Positions 45,700-58,429 of a DNA stretch of 64,000 nt are shown one piece after another. Within the stretch, counting starts at the first letter, position 1, and each line of letters begins with the position of its first letter. Made by a program: the position numbers and the translations under genes. This stretch comes from Ophiocordyceps camponoti-saundersi (nom. inval.) (Eukaryota > Ascomycota > Sordariomycetes > Hypocreales > Ophiocordycipitaceae), in the NCBI GenBank assembly GCA_003339415.1, contig PDHQ01000028.1, positions 186,001 through 250,000 of the forward strand, given 5' to 3'. Below the pieces are notes generated by a model that ran no database searches, was not told where the DNA came from, and worked only from the letters and a program-made list of their open reading frames with translations.

Positions 45700-47159
45700 A
45701 AATTTATACTTTTTTCTTTCTTATATTTTTATTTCGTTTAACTTTTTATTTTTACTTTCCTATTTTTTTTATATTTTTACGTTTTTTTTCTATTATTTTT
45801 ATACGAAAATTATTATTAATTTTTTCTAGGTATTATCTAACTCCTACGCTTAATTTTAAAAAAAGTAAAGCTATAAGTTTTAAACGCTTAATTTTTTTTT
45901 TCTTTTAATTTTTTTTCTTTTCCTTTTTCCTTATTATCTAACCTTACTATTATTTCTTTTCTACCCCCGCCCCTTATTACTTGTTATCTAAGATAGTAAT
46001 ATACTCCTCTACGTTAGAAGGCGCTTTACTTAATATTACTATTACCTATCCCCGCTATTAGCCGTTAGGCGACTTAATAGGAGTAGTTACTAAAATATAA
46101 GGTATTAGCTTAGAAATCTATAACGCTTAGCTTTATTATATAAAAAAATATTTTATTATATAAGACCGCTATATATAAATAATATAAGCCTTATTATTAT
46201 TTATCTAATATATATTAAATAAGTAGGGATTTCTAGCGTAAATATAATATAATTTTATTATTACCTTATTATAACTTATAAGTAAGACTACTAGAAAATA
46301 ACTTAAGCGTTAGATAATAATAGCCTTAATATACTTAGGATTCTAAATATTATTAAGGCGGATAAAGATATTAGATAATAATATAGCTATTAGTTAGATC
46401 TCCGCTTACTACTCTCCTATTAATATTATTATTATATAATAGCTAGACCTTTTTTTCTTATATTTAAAGATATTTACTATATAAAGCGCTAGTTATCTTT
46501 TTTATTATAAAGTATATAAATTTAATAAAATTTAAATTAATAAGCTATAACGCTATTAAGATAAGGAGGTATATTATATAACTAATTATTATTAATAAAA
46601 ATAACTTAAGTATATCGTATAACTTATTAATTTTTATTAAAGATTTTTTTAGTTATCGTTATTATTTTCGTTAATTAGCTTAAAAAAGAAAGAAAGAAAA
46701 AAAGAAGAGAAAAAAAGAGAGAGAGAGAGGGAGTAAGGAGGGGTTTTTATACCCCTTTAAAGGCGGTAAGAGGCGGCAAAATCCGATTTTTAATTCCTAT
46801 TTTTCGTAATATTTTTTAGTATTTTTAATATAAGGTTATAGAAAATCGGTTTTTTACCTATTTTTCTTAATATTATAATTATAAGAGACTTTTATAATAA
46901 AATTTTATAAAAATATATTATAAGTTAAATTATATAATAACCTAATTTTTATTTTTTAGCTAGTAGCTTATTTTCTTTATCTTTTTTACTATAATATTAT
47001 AAGCGTTATTTACTTTTAGAGATTTTTTCGATTATATACTTATTTAATATTATATAATTATTTTTCTCTAGAAATATCTACCTTTTAGGAAGATAAAGTT
47101 TTTTCTTCGTATAATACCTTTTTATTTAGTATATCTTTTTATAAAAAGAAAAAGTTAAG
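45700..47159 (+). other. Copia B1 3' region between RNase H and LTR
   Basis: About 1.4 kb, unusually long for a Copia 3' end, is shared with B2 (61100-62568). It includes a GC-richer patch near 46010-46080 and an A/G-only tract near 46683-46745. A short plus-strand coding-like frame begins near 45985 but is ambiguous; a minus-strand reading is also possible. Function unknown. Confidence 0.4.
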
Positions 47160-47460
47160 TATTAGATATTATCTCTTTATACCTTTTTATATCTACTATA
47201 TAATATATATATAGAGGATAGTACGGATATAGGAAAGCTTTTAACGAAATATATATTATTACTTAAGTTATACCTTATACGATTTAGGAGGTAGGAGGTA
47301 GCTTAGATAAGAAGAAGGAGGGTATAAAAGTAGAGTATTATCTAGCTATATAGCCGCTTTTCCTCGTACGATAAAGGAAAGGTATCTATTTTTAATTATA
47401 CTTAATTTAGGTTACCTTTACTTTCTCTTACTTATATATACGTAAAAAGACTACTTAATA
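47160..47460 (+). repeat. 3' LTR of Copia B1 (301 bp)
   Basis: It matches 39553-39853 and is preceded by the purine-rich AAAAAGAAAAAG stretch. Confidence 0.92.
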
Positions 47461-47465
47461 GCTAT
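47461..47465. repeat. Target-site duplication of Copia B1, right copy
   Basis: gctat, identical to 39548-39552. Confidence 0.88.
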
Positions 47466-47599
47466 TATAAAAAATATAAGTATAGGTAAGAGTTTTTTAA
47501 AAATTAAAATAGTAACTATAAAAAAATCTAAATTTCTACCTAAAGGAATACTAAGCTAATTTATAGCTAAGAGCTTAAGGAAGATTTCTTAATATAATC

Positions 47600-47945
47600 T
47601 TAAAGGTATTTACCTAAGGGGATTTTACGGTAATTTTTATATATATTAGTAAAATAGAGATTTCCTAATATTTAGGGATTTTTTAGTAAAATCTGAAAAT
47701 TTCCTAGTATACGGTGATTTCTTAATATATAGGGATTTCCTAGTAAAATCTAAAGATTTCCGGGGGTATATTTTAATATTAAATCTAGTAGGAAATCTTG
47801 GTAAAATCCTAAGAGTTATTATAGAGAAATCCTAAGAGGAAATCCTAGTAATTTCCTAAGCGTAAAGGTAATAAAGTTTCTAGGGGAAATCCGAGTAAAA
47901 TCTAAAGGGGGAAATCCTAGTAAAATATTATAAAAGGTTAGGCGA
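47600..47945. repeat. Short interspersed repeats of a GATTTCCTAGTAAAATC-type unit
   Basis: Variants of gatttcctagtaaaatc occur near 47620, 47660, 47690-47720 and 47733-47752. Then gaaatcctagtaaaatc-like and reverse-orientation taggaaatc forms occur near 47785-47845 and 47885-47930. Both orientations are mixed, so hairpins are possible. I cannot tell whether this is part of Gypsy E's 5' region or a separate minisatellite. Confidence 0.55.
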
Positions 47946-48084
47946 TTTATAGGGGTGTTATTATATGTCCTATATTAGGGGGTTAATAGCGATTATATTT
48001 AAGTTTTCTTAATAGCGCTTAGTTATTACGTAAGGTATATAGTTAGCTTAAAAAAGGGCTTCTCTCCTCTTTTTCTCTTTTTTA

Positions 48085-48960
48085 AATAGCTTTAATTATA
48101 ACTTTATTTTAGCTTATTTTAAAAATTACTTATTATAAGACCTTTATATTAAATAAAGCCCCTTTTACTATTAATTTAATATAAGTTTTAATATAAAACA
48201 CTATTAAATTTTACTTATATTAAAGCTATTTATAGCTTATTTTAGCTTTAATTTTTAGCTAGCTATTATATATATTAAATCTATTATTAATAAAATTATA
48301 ATTAAGAAGCTTAAGTTTTAGTTTTATTAATATTTTTTATCTTAATATTTTTAGCAAATATTTTTTATATATTATTATAGCTATAAAGTTTTCTTTTTAG
48401 CTTAAAGCTTTTTTAATATATATTTTTAAGCTTTTATAAAAATTTATTAAAAGCGTTATATAAGTTTTTCCTTATTTAAAATATATTAAAAACTATTAAG
48501 GGTAATAAAAAATCTATTATAAAGTAAAAATATACTTTTTTAAGCTAAACTATTATATTAATCTACTTATATTAAGATTATTTCACTTTTATATAAGCTA
48601 TATAAAAAGCTATAAAAGCGCTTAAATTATAAAAACTAGCTTATAATATATATAGCCTTTATTAACTTTTTTAAAACTTTAATAAAATATTTAGCGCTAA
48701 GAATGTTTTTAAAGCGCTAGTTAATTTATTATTATTTTTATAAGTAACTTAATAAATATTATATTTATATAATTTTATATTTTAAATATTATAAAATAAT
48801 ACTACTACTATTATTATAATTAAATTAATTATTTTAAGTATAATTATTTAAAGCTTTATAAGTAAATAAGAATAATAAAGTTTAAGCTTATTAAAGGTAA
48901 AGTAAAGTAGCTAATAATAAATCTAAAGTATTTTAATTAAGGGGATAATAAGTAAAAACA
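48085..48960 (+). other. AT-rich region with a possible degraded coding frame
   Basis: One plus-strand frame reads through about 290 codons if TAA/TAG are taken as Gln. It is dominated by Leu, Ile, Tyr, Phe and Gln, as expected of AT-rich DNA in any frame. A few stretches look protein-like (SAKNVFKALVNLLLFL near 48698-48745). No family is recognised and it may be non-coding. Confidence 0.2.
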
Positions 48961-49084
48961 AACATATATATATTATATATTATAGCTTAAGTAATTTCTA
49001 GCTTTAATATATTATTTTATATATAAGTAGTTTATATATAGCTTAAGTATATATAAAAGATTTAAGCGTAGCTAAAATCCTTAT

Positions 49085-49275
49085 AATAAGTATTATTAAG
49101 GGGGTCCACGTGACTAGCCCCGCTAGACCTCGCTTATAAGCATATAACCTAGCCTAGCTATTCTAGCCTAAACCTAGTATATATATAATACACACACATA
49201 TAGGCGTGTATAACACTTTATACTATGCCTATATTATTATAAGTTATAAGCGCCTTCTAATACGCTTCCGCTATG
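49085..49275. other. Lightly mutated block, LTR-like start
   Basis: After an AAGGGGGT purine stretch, the sequence CCACGTGACTAGCCCC keeps CA and TG. The block includes a GC-richer head, a TATATATA stretch and a CACACACA repeat near 49190-49200. The purine tract plus following sequence resembles polypurine tract plus LTR start, but I found no partner copy in the window. Confidence 0.35.
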
Positions 49276-49449
49276 CTAAAAGTAATAATACTTTTACTTC
49301 TACTATTTTTCCTACTTTTAGGGCTTATTTAATTAAATTCGAGGCGCTATAATATATAAAATTCTATACTTAGAAGGATAAATAAAGAAAAATCATTTTA
49401 TATTAATTTTAGTAACGAAAAATATTAGACAGGCTATTTATTATTAGTA

Positions 49450-51980
49450 ATAAGGGGGGGTCCTAAAAAGGAGTATATTATTATAATACCCTTTATACTA
49501 TTATATAAAAGGGATAGCTATCTAAATACTTATTCGAATATATAAAGTATTAATTAAGAAATATATAAAATAAAGAGTAATATTATAAGATTAAAAAAAT
49601 CCTATATAAAAAGTCTTACTAACTTAAGTAGGCCGTATAAGATATAAGGTTATAAGAATAATATAAGGCTATTAAGGTATTATAAGATATCTTAATACTT
49701 ATAATTTTTCTTTATAATATATTATATAGCTTCCTTAATAAGTGTATAATATTACTAAGCGTTAATAATACTTATACGGTTAAAATTAACTTATAGCGCG
49801 GGTTATCGTAAACTATAAAATATTATATATAGCTTATTTATATTAAGACGCGTTTATATAGTAAGGAAGAAAAGTTACTTTTAAAGAGAGTAATTTATTA
49901 GCTTTATACGCTTAAAAGGGTTATTATTATAATACTTAAGAGGTTCGTACGGAGTAATATTTATAGCTATAGCTAAAAATAATAAGAGAGAGAAAATACA
50001 AGGAAGGGCGCTAGTTAGTAGAAATTTTCGCGCTATTATTTATAGCTAGTAGGCTTTACTAATTATAAAAAGCACTTTTCTTTCTATTTTATATAAAAGA
50101 AGATCTCTTCCCTTTTTTATTTTTTATAATAATAATTATAATAATAGTAATATTATTATTATTATTATTATTATTATTTCTTTCCGCTATTATAGCTATT
50201 ACTTTTTTATATAATAATAAAGAATAAGAAAAAGAAAAAGAAAAAAATCTTATATAATAATTATATTTATTAATATATTACTTAAGCGCTTACCTTTATT
50301 AAACGGTATTATAACTATTACCCTTAGTATTAATAAGGAGGTATATATTAAGTTTCTTTAAGCTGCTATTAGCGTACGTATCCCCTTTATATAAGATATT
50401 TTCTTAGGTATTTACTAATTATACGATAAGCTAAGGAACGCTGCTACCTTACCGGCACTTTTTATAATATTTCTTTATATTTACGCTTTAGGGAGATAGC
50501 TATAAAGTTAATCGTAAAAGTTATACGCTATTATAACTATTTTTATATAATTATAATTTAGTTAGCTAGCTAATTCTTTATATAAAGCTTTTATAGCTAT
50601 AATTACTTATATTATAGTAGCGCTTTATTTTTAAGCTACTAACGCTTTCGTAACTATTAAAAAATAGCTTATAAGCTATATATTTAAGATTTAAAGAGGC
50701 GTTATTATAACTACTATTATATAAAGGATAAAGAAGATAATAATAATAATAAAAGCGTAGATAAAAGTAATAAGGATAATAAAGATAAAAAGGGTAATAA
50801 TAAAAAGGGTAAGAAGGAGGGGGAGGAAGATAGCGGGGATAATAATAATAAGTTAAATAATAACTTAGATAAAGAAGAAAATAATAATAAAGATAATAAC
50901 GATAAACTTATCGTATTATTAGCGGTTTACTCTCGCTATTATTAGGCGATATAAAATAAAGGGCGGTAGCTATTTTACTCTTTTTATACGGTATTAAATT
51001 TATAAGCTTAGGGGGCGGCGGCGGCAGCGTAAGTTTTTTAATAATTACCTTTATATAATTATAATTTTATTTATCGTAATTAGTTACACGAGAGCGTTGT
51101 TTAGACTTTTCTTTATTATAATATTTACTAAGTTATTTTTACTATTAATTTAAAATATTTTAATAATTTTTTTTTTATAATTTATATAAAGCTATAATAT
51201 TAATTATAAGCCTTTTTTCTCTTATATTACTAAGCTTAACTAAGTAATTATAAAAGGAGTATAAGTTTATATAAAATATAAAAAGGATATCTAATAGAGA
51301 GAGGCTTTATATAATCTTCTAAAATATAATATTAAAGGTGATTTTATTATTAATTTCCTTATATAATATAGTATAACTTACTTATAAGCACGCTATATAT
51401 TACTTTTTTATATTTTATTAAAAATTAATATATAATATTACTATAAATTAAGATTTTATTATTTATATAAGCTACTTTTTTCCTTAATATAATTATAAAT
51501 CCTATTTATAAAAATAAGTTTTTATTATTCGTAAATAAGCTATTAGTAAAAATCTAAAGCTTTATATAAGGAAAGTTAAGAGGGATAAAATATAATCCTT
51601 AGTTAGCGTTTTTAATTTATTATCGTACGCGGGCGTTTAAAGTATTATAGTTTTCTTTCGTTAATTCCTAAACTTAAGGTAATAGCTAAGAGGGTATATA
51701 CTATTTTATACTAATAAATTAATAAGATATATACTCCTTATACGCGTTATAAAAAATATACTTATAGGGCGTTTTCTTTAGCTAGGTTAATAACTTATAA
51801 TACCTTAGCTTAGCCTTTTTATATAATAAGAATATTATCGCTTTTAAAAGAAATTTATCCGCTATTAAATTCGATTAGCGTCTTATATAAGAGGCGTATT
51901 TTTAGCTTTATATAAAAGTTTTACTACTTAAGAGACTTTTCTTTAAAGGCTAAGAAACTAAGAGAGATAAAGAAAAATAT
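49450..51980 (+). pseudogene. Coding-like frames of unknown origin upstream of Gypsy A2
   Basis: Three plus-strand stretches have protein-like composition. 49500-49990 is Lys/Tyr/Leu-rich. 50290-51120 contains a QAAISVRIPFIQDIFLGIY-like part (stops as Gln, near 50360-50420) and, after a frame change near 50700, a low-complexity stretch of Asn, Lys and Glu codons (50720-50900) that was probably Asp/Glu-rich before RIP, followed by a VLLAVYSRYYQAI-like part. 51590-51960 reads RFQFIIVRGRLKYY...IPKLKVIAKRVYTILY. They may be exons or frameshifted parts of one gene, possibly from a DNA transposon or a relict host gene; no family is recognised. Gypsy A2 starts right after. Confidence 0.3.
50150..50184. 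repeat. ATT microsatellite
   Basis: A perfect run of att units followed by T-rich sequence, next to AAT-rich sequence (50127-50150). Confidence 0.8.
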
Positions 51981-51986
51981 ATTATT

Positions 51987-52174
51987 TATATAAAGGATTC
52001 GGGCTATGCCCGAATAGCTAAGTTACGTGGGGTAATTAGTTATTTCCGCGCGCGGCGCGCGCGCGGATCGCCTACCCCTATTAGGCGTTATAACCTCTTT
52101 TTTATAGTTTTTTATAGTCGTTCTAAATAATAAAGTCACCTCCTTATAGATAGCCTAGAGGCTAAACTTTTATA
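51987..52174 (+). repeat. 5' LTR of Gypsy A2 (188 bp)
   Basis: It equals 7459-7646 in length and sequence apart from transitions. It has the same alternating CG core at about 52047-52065 and the start TATATAAAGG. Confidence 0.92.
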
Positions 52175-54180
52175 TAGAATAATTATTATTATAATAAATA
52201 ACCTTATCTCTTAAAAGGTAATTATCGCCTAGCTATAATAATAATAGGCGATAATTTTTAAGCTATAAGAGGTTTTATAAGCGTAACGCGATATTATTTA
52301 TTTCTTAATATAATACTAGTAACCTTAGCTAGAGCCCTCGCTATAGCTCTTATATTAGAAACCTTTTTTATTTAGCTCCTTTTTCGATAATAATAAAACC
52401 TTTTTTCTAGCTTAGCGGGCCTTAATATTATATAAGCTATTAGTAGATTATACTTTTATTAGTAATAATTATAACTAATAGTTTTTCCTTTATTAGTATT
52501 TATTACTTATTATTTAGTTAAAAGTAGCTTTATTTTTCGAGTAAGGTAAGGAATATTAGTACTAAGTTAAGATTTTCCTTAAGTATCTTAATATAATATT
52601 AACTAACCTTTACCGCTATTAAATAGCTATAATAAAGTTAGAAAAGCTTTTTTAAAATATTTTTAAGTTATTCTCTAATTTCTTTATTCGTTTTAAGGTA
52701 AAACTATCGCTTTCGGAAAATATTATATAAGTAGATAAAATTAAGGTAATATATCTATATTATATACTTACCCCTAAGTTATAATATTATTATCTTAAAT
52801 ATAATATTCCCCTTAATAATTATATTTTAGCTATAGCTTATATTTATTTTATTATTATTAATATTAAGTTATTCCGGATTAAAAGTAAAAGTTAAATACC
52901 TTTTTCCCTTATTTCTTCCTTAGCGGCTTAGGATATTAATATACTTATAATAGATATCTACTAAACTAATATAACCTCGGGGCGTTCTTCCCGTAGTTAG
53001 AAACGCGGTAAATATAGAAGGTAGCGTTTAGGACCCCGCTATTCTACTCCTTATATTTTTACGAAGGAATATAATAAATATTAGGTTAAGGGATATTAAT
53101 TATATTATAGCTAGGTAGGCTACTTTATAAGAGATTATCCGGTATACCTATCCTTACCCTTATCTTTATCCGTACGCTTTATAGAAATAGGAGAGGCTAA
53201 CTAAGATACTTATTTAGATTAAGGAAAAGAATCCCCCCTATACTAAGTCTCTTATAAGGGGAAAGTAGTCGTATTAATTTAATAGATAATAGTTTAAAAA
53301 ACTAATTTATAGATATTATAAGGAATATAAATATAAGTCCTCTCCTTATCCCTATTCTTATAAATTCTATTATTTTTATTAACGTATAGGTAGATAATAG
53401 CTATAATTATTACGCTATCGTAAGCGAGTTTTAAGTATAATATTACTATTTTTAATATATTCCTCTCCTTACTCCGCGTATAATTTATACCGCGGTTTAA
53501 ATCTACTATTAGAAGTAAGTTTACTTTAAGGACTCCTCCTTAATCTATTATATTATTTAGTTTATTACTAATATCGATAGCTAATAAACGCTTATAATTA
53601 TATATATAATCCCTAGCCTAACTTAAAACGTAATCCTTAGCTTTTTTTAAATAGCGTAGTATAATATATCCCTTTATATAAGATAATAACGTTTTATAAT
53701 TTACTTTATAGATAACCTTATTATCCTATATAATAAAATATAAGTTTAAAAATATTAAATAGTTATTATCTTAAGCTTAACTTTTACTATACTAATAAGG
53801 CGTAAATCTTATTAGTAAATAGGCTATTATTTCCTTATTATAAGCTTATAAGATATCTTACGCGTTTTATAGATTAAAATATTATCTCCCTTTACCTTAT
53901 TAGTTTCTTTACTTTTTAAAATATCTAACTTTAGTAACCTTTTTAATAAAGAAAAAGTAAGCGTTCTTCCCCCTTATCGTAGTCTATATAATTATTATAT
54001 CTATTTATAATAGTAGCTTAATAGATTTTTACCGCTATTACCTTAAGGGCTATTATATAATATACCGCGTAAATACCTCCTTAAAATATAGAAATAAATT
54101 ACTAATCTAATAAATAAAAGATAGATTTATATAAGCTTATTATTTATAGCTACCTTAGTTCTCTTAGCTAAAAAGCCTAA
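52175..54180 (+). other. Leader, gag and protease region of Gypsy A2
   Basis: It is collinear with 1352-3360 of A1 and degenerate; no motif is assigned beyond what is said for A1. Confidence 0.5.
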
Positions 54181-54189
54181 GGGCGGCTA

Positions 54190-55569
54190 GTAATTTTATA
54201 TTAATTATTAGGCTTTAAATTAACTTACTAAGTAAGATTACTATCCCTTACCCCTTATAAAGGAAACTTTACGTAATCTTTCTAGCGCTTAGTAATTTAC
54301 TAAATTTAATATACGCGCCGCCTTTTATAAAATATATATTATAAAGGGCGAGGAATATTTAATTACTTTCTATACGCGTTTTAGGCTATTTAAATACCTT
54401 ATCTGCCTTTTTAATCTCGCTAGCGCCCCCGCCTTATTTTAATAATATATTAATATTTCCCTAAGCGATTCTTTTAGGGATTTTATTATTATTTATTTTA
54501 ATAATATTCTTATCTATTTAGGTAGCTTATTTTTAAACTATTAGAAGAAGGTTTATATTATTTTTATAAAATTATAATAAGCTAAACTATATCTAAACTT
54601 TAATAAATATACGTTTATAGTTTATAAAGTTAAATATTTTAAGTTTATTATCTACGCTAGATAAAAAGTACGCCCGGACCTAGCTAAGATTTTAGCGATT
54701 AGAGACTAGAAGGTACTAATTTACGTAAAAAGTATACGTAATTTTATTAGCTTTATAAACTTTTATTATAATTTTATCTCTTAGTTTTCCTCCCTTATAG
54801 CCTTACTTATTACTTTTATAAAGCGTAACGCTCTTTTCGATTAGACCTTAGCTTATTAAAACGCTTTTAAGTAACTAAAAGATATATTTATCTCCTCCCC
54901 TACCCTCGCTTAATAAAGCCCCGATTTTAATATTATTATAAAAATAAACTATTTAAGTAAGGTAATTAATAGCTATCTCTCCTAGCGCGGTTAAGATTAA
55001 ATCTTATAGCTTATAATATATTTTTTTTAAAAGCTTTAGCTTACGGAATAGAATTATACGATTTATAATAAGGAACTTCTTATTATTATTTATTACTTTA
55101 AAGCGTAATTAGCTAAACTTTAAAGCGTCTCCTCTTTATTTATTATATTTACGAATTATAAAGCTTTAAAGTATTTTATAACTCCTAAAGCTATATTAGA
55201 ATACTAAGCTTAATAAGCTAAGATACTTATTTTTTTTAACTTTTATTTATAATACCGCTTAAATAAGTAAGCTACTTAGCTTAATACCCTCTCTTATCGT
55301 AATTAGGAGTAACGATATACCGCTCCGCGTTTTAGCTATATTATATAGCTTTTATTTATTTATTTTTTTAAATTATAACTAGTTTAAAGCTAAAATATTA
55401 CTTTTATAATATTAGCCCTTTTTATAAATAAGTACTTAAAAGAATTATAGCTTATAGCGTTATAATCTAACTTACTTTATATAATATAACGTATTATATT
55501 ATAAGAGGGCGCTTAAAAGTTCCCTTTTAAGGCGGGTATAAAAGAGTAAATTATAAACTATTCCCTTTC
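54190..55569 (+). pseudogene. Gypsy A2 reverse transcriptase and RNase H
   Basis: It has the same blocks as A1: the N-terminal LDYRALNQL-like block near 54200-54240, the active site at about 54490-54515 now reading YFNNILIY (both Asp as Asn; A1 retains the second Asp), and the RNase H NYKALKYFIT block near 55153-55185. It is cut at 55569 by Copia B2, directly after RNase H. Confidence 0.85.
55565..55569. repeat. Target-site duplication of Copia B2, left copy
   Basis: ctttc, repeated exactly at 62871-62875. The uninterrupted site in A1 is at about 4741-4747. Confidence 0.92.
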
Positions 55570-55871
55570 TATTAGATATTATCTCTCTATACCCCTTTAT
55601 ATCTACTATACGATATATATATAGAAGATAGCACGGATATAGGGAAGCCTTTAATAAAATATATATTACTACCTAAGTCGTGCCTCGTACGACTTAGGAG
55701 GTAGGAGGTAGCTTAGATAAGAAGAAGAAGGGTATAGAAATAGAGTATTATATAACTATATAGCCGCTCTTCCTCGTACGATAAAGGAAGGGCATTTATC
55801 TCTAATTATACTTAATTTTAGGTTACCTTTACTTTCTCTCCCTTATATATATATATAAAGATTACTTAATA
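55570..55871 (+). repeat. 5' LTR of Copia B2 (302 bp)
   Basis: It starts TATTAGATATTATC after ctttc and matches 62569-62870. Confidence 0.93.
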
Positions 55872-56049
55872 TTAATTAGTAGTTATACTAGTTATTATTA
55901 GTTAACTATAAATTAGCTAAAGTAATAAGATAGGTATCGTACGATACCGAAAAGCCTCTATACCCGCTATTAACTAATACCTATACTTTTACCCTACTTC
56001 TTAATATTAGTTTTTACTAAAAAGCTATTTTTTACCCGGTGCTACTATT

Positions 56050-57800
56050 AAGACTAAAAGATTAAGGTAACGTATAATACTTACTAATAATAAAATCCTT
56101 ACCGAAAAGCTATATTTAGCCCGGTACTTTTTTACTAGTCGCACGATATTACCTTTAATAGCGTTCCGGAAACGTAATAACGATAATATAGTTTCTATAA
56201 CCTTAGAAGTTAAATAGGAAATAGTAAATACGTTAACTATAATAATAATAATAAACGAGATTTTAGCTTTATATAATAAAATAATAAAAGGAAGCAAAGT
56301 TAACCTTTATATTTAAACTTAAAGTATAAACCTAGTCTATTAGGATATATAACTTAACCTTATATAACCTCCTAATAAGGTCGAATTAATAATATTTATT
56401 ACCCGGTAAATATATAATATTATTTACTTTAACCTTTATAAGGATAACCTTCTTTATATAATCTAATTAGAACTTTAAAAATAAACTTACTACTAGCTAA
56501 AATATATTTACCGTATATTCTTAAAAAAACTAACTTAAATTATAGTCGCACGATATATCCCGCTTATCGGAAATAGTATATTAATTAAACGCTTTATATA
56601 ACTCCTTAAGGCTAAACTAAAAGACGTTTTACCCCCTAACTTATAGGAAGCCCCTTCTATACGGTTAGACTACCCCCCCTTTTCCGAACTAACTTTTCTA
56701 GATTATATAATATAAGGTTTATATTTAGCATAGCCCCCCGAATTAAGATATATCTTAATATAGCTATTACGAAGTATCTTAGCCGAACCCCTATTTCGTA
56801 TAACTTATATATAGAAATTAACTACTCTATATAACTTAAATATATAGCTACCTTTAGTAACCTTAACTTAGACCCTCTTAGAATCGATAAATTAAGCCTT
56901 AATAAGTATCGTATAAGTTTATATACTACTACTAATATAAAAAGTAGTAAATAGACTAATCTCCCTAAATAAGGTTACCGCTTTCCTTAAAAGTTAGCGA
57001 AAAGATTAGAACTATATAGGGCGGCTATACGATATACTAATCGATAAGGCTAGGATTTTTATTAGCTATTACTCCCGTATTAGTATAATAGAAGATTAAT
57101 TTTATGCTATTTTTCCGGATATCTTTTTAGATAAAGCTTAGGATTATTATTTATACTTTATTAGATTAGATAAACGATAAGATAAAATTTATACTCTTTT
57201 AAATATATATTTTAATATTTATAGAAATTATTCGTTATATTAAATAAATTAGATTACTTTTTCTTTTAATATTATACGATAAGAAAACTCCGATAAAACT
57301 ATAATAAATTTACTCGATACCCTTTTTAATAAATTTCGACTTATTTAATAAGCTCTTAAATCTAACTATTAAGGAGAAAAGTAACTTCTTATTATTATCG
57401 TATAAGCTTATCGCGGCGTTCTAAAACTTAAATTAGCTATAATATTCTAAGATATATTATATAAAATATTTATTAATCGCCTCCGTTCCTCCCTTACTAT
57501 CGCTATAGATAAAATTACTAATTAGTTTTTTATCGAATAACGCTACCTTAATTATAATAAATATTATACGAACCTTAGATAATTTTTTTTTACTCCCTGC
57601 TAATAATAATCGCCCCCTATATAATATTTTTCCCTATAGTAACGCCGGTTCTAACCTTATATAATATAAAGGTACTTCGTATATAAAAAGGAAGGATATT
57701 AGTTTACGAACTATAAGTTAAACGATATCTAATATATACGTAAGTAGTACCTTATTAGTTATAAAGAAACTAGCTAGGACCCTTTTATAAAAGAAAAATT
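56050..57800 (+). pseudogene. Copia B2 gag with CCHC zinc knuckle
   Basis: It matches B1 40030-41780. A capsid-like part includes an IEDQFYAIFPDIFLDKA-like stretch (stops as Gln, near 57090-57135). The zinc knuckle is at 57673-57714, reading YFVYKKEGY then FTNY, with Tyr at all four Cys/His ligands in exact C-x2-C-x4-H-x4-C spacing. 55872-56050 is leader. The 90-codon minus-strand open frame across 56025-56297 is an antisense shadow of this region. Confidence 0.72.
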
Positions 57801-58429
57801 TAGCGTATTCTTTTTATTATACGAAGGTTCTAATAAATAAGATTCTTAGTTTTTATAATTATACGATAAAAATTTTAATATTAAAGAAGAAATTATTAGC
57901 GGCGAAAACGCGGTTTCGTTTTTTACTATAGCGGCCTATATATACCGCCTTACTAGCGATAATATCTATTAACTAAAGGCCCTAATAGTTCCCGCGAAAT
58001 AATTCCTCTTTTCCGATATATATCGTATAATATATTAAGGTAAGCTTTAAGATATAAAAGCTATATAAATCTTAACTATAGGTAAATTATAAGTAGAAGC
58101 CTATATCCGGGAATACCCTTATACGATTATTAACTAAACCTTAACTAAGAATACGATCTATTTTAGCTCCTTAAAACCTATTAAGCTAATCGAAACTATT
58201 ATCGTATAAAACCCTCTCGGTAAAGTCCTTTATTATATTCTCGATATTTTTACCTTATTCTTTTTCTATCTTAAAGATACTAACCGCCTTTATACCTTCT
58301 ATAATAATATAAAAGATATTATTATATAATACGATAATATAATAATCCCTATTATTAGGAAATAAGGATATCTATTTTTTAACGTTTCTAAATAAGAATC
58401 TATATTATATTATATAAAATAAGAGTTAT

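Larger units (their letters stand above)
39553..47460 (+). mobile_element. Copia B1: complete RIPped Copia element carrying a tRNA-headed insertion
   Basis: It has 301-bp LTRs at both ends, a perfect 5-bp duplication (gctat) and a plus-strand gag, integrase, RT and RNase H in Copia order. It is 7,908 bp; without the 613-bp insertion plus duplication near 44858-45470 it would be about 7.3 kb, equal to copy B2 (7,301 bp). The polypurine region before the 3' LTR is AAAAAGAAAAAG. Confidence 0.93.

Noticed and set aside
47600..47945. CRISPR-like array
   Set aside because: Units vary in sequence, spacing and orientation, and the context is a eukaryotic retrotransposon region.
48085..48960. Confident 290-codon gene
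   Set aside because: With TAA/TAG read as Gln and TGA absent because of RIP, any frame is open. Composition is not better than expected for AT-rich DNA, so it is listed only as a weak possibility.
56025..56297. 90-codon open frame on the minus strand, Ile/Leu-rich with a membrane-like start
   Set aside because: It overlaps the start of Copia B2 gag on the opposite strand. In B1 the same stretch is mutated, and a hydrophobic reading is expected from AT-rich codons.
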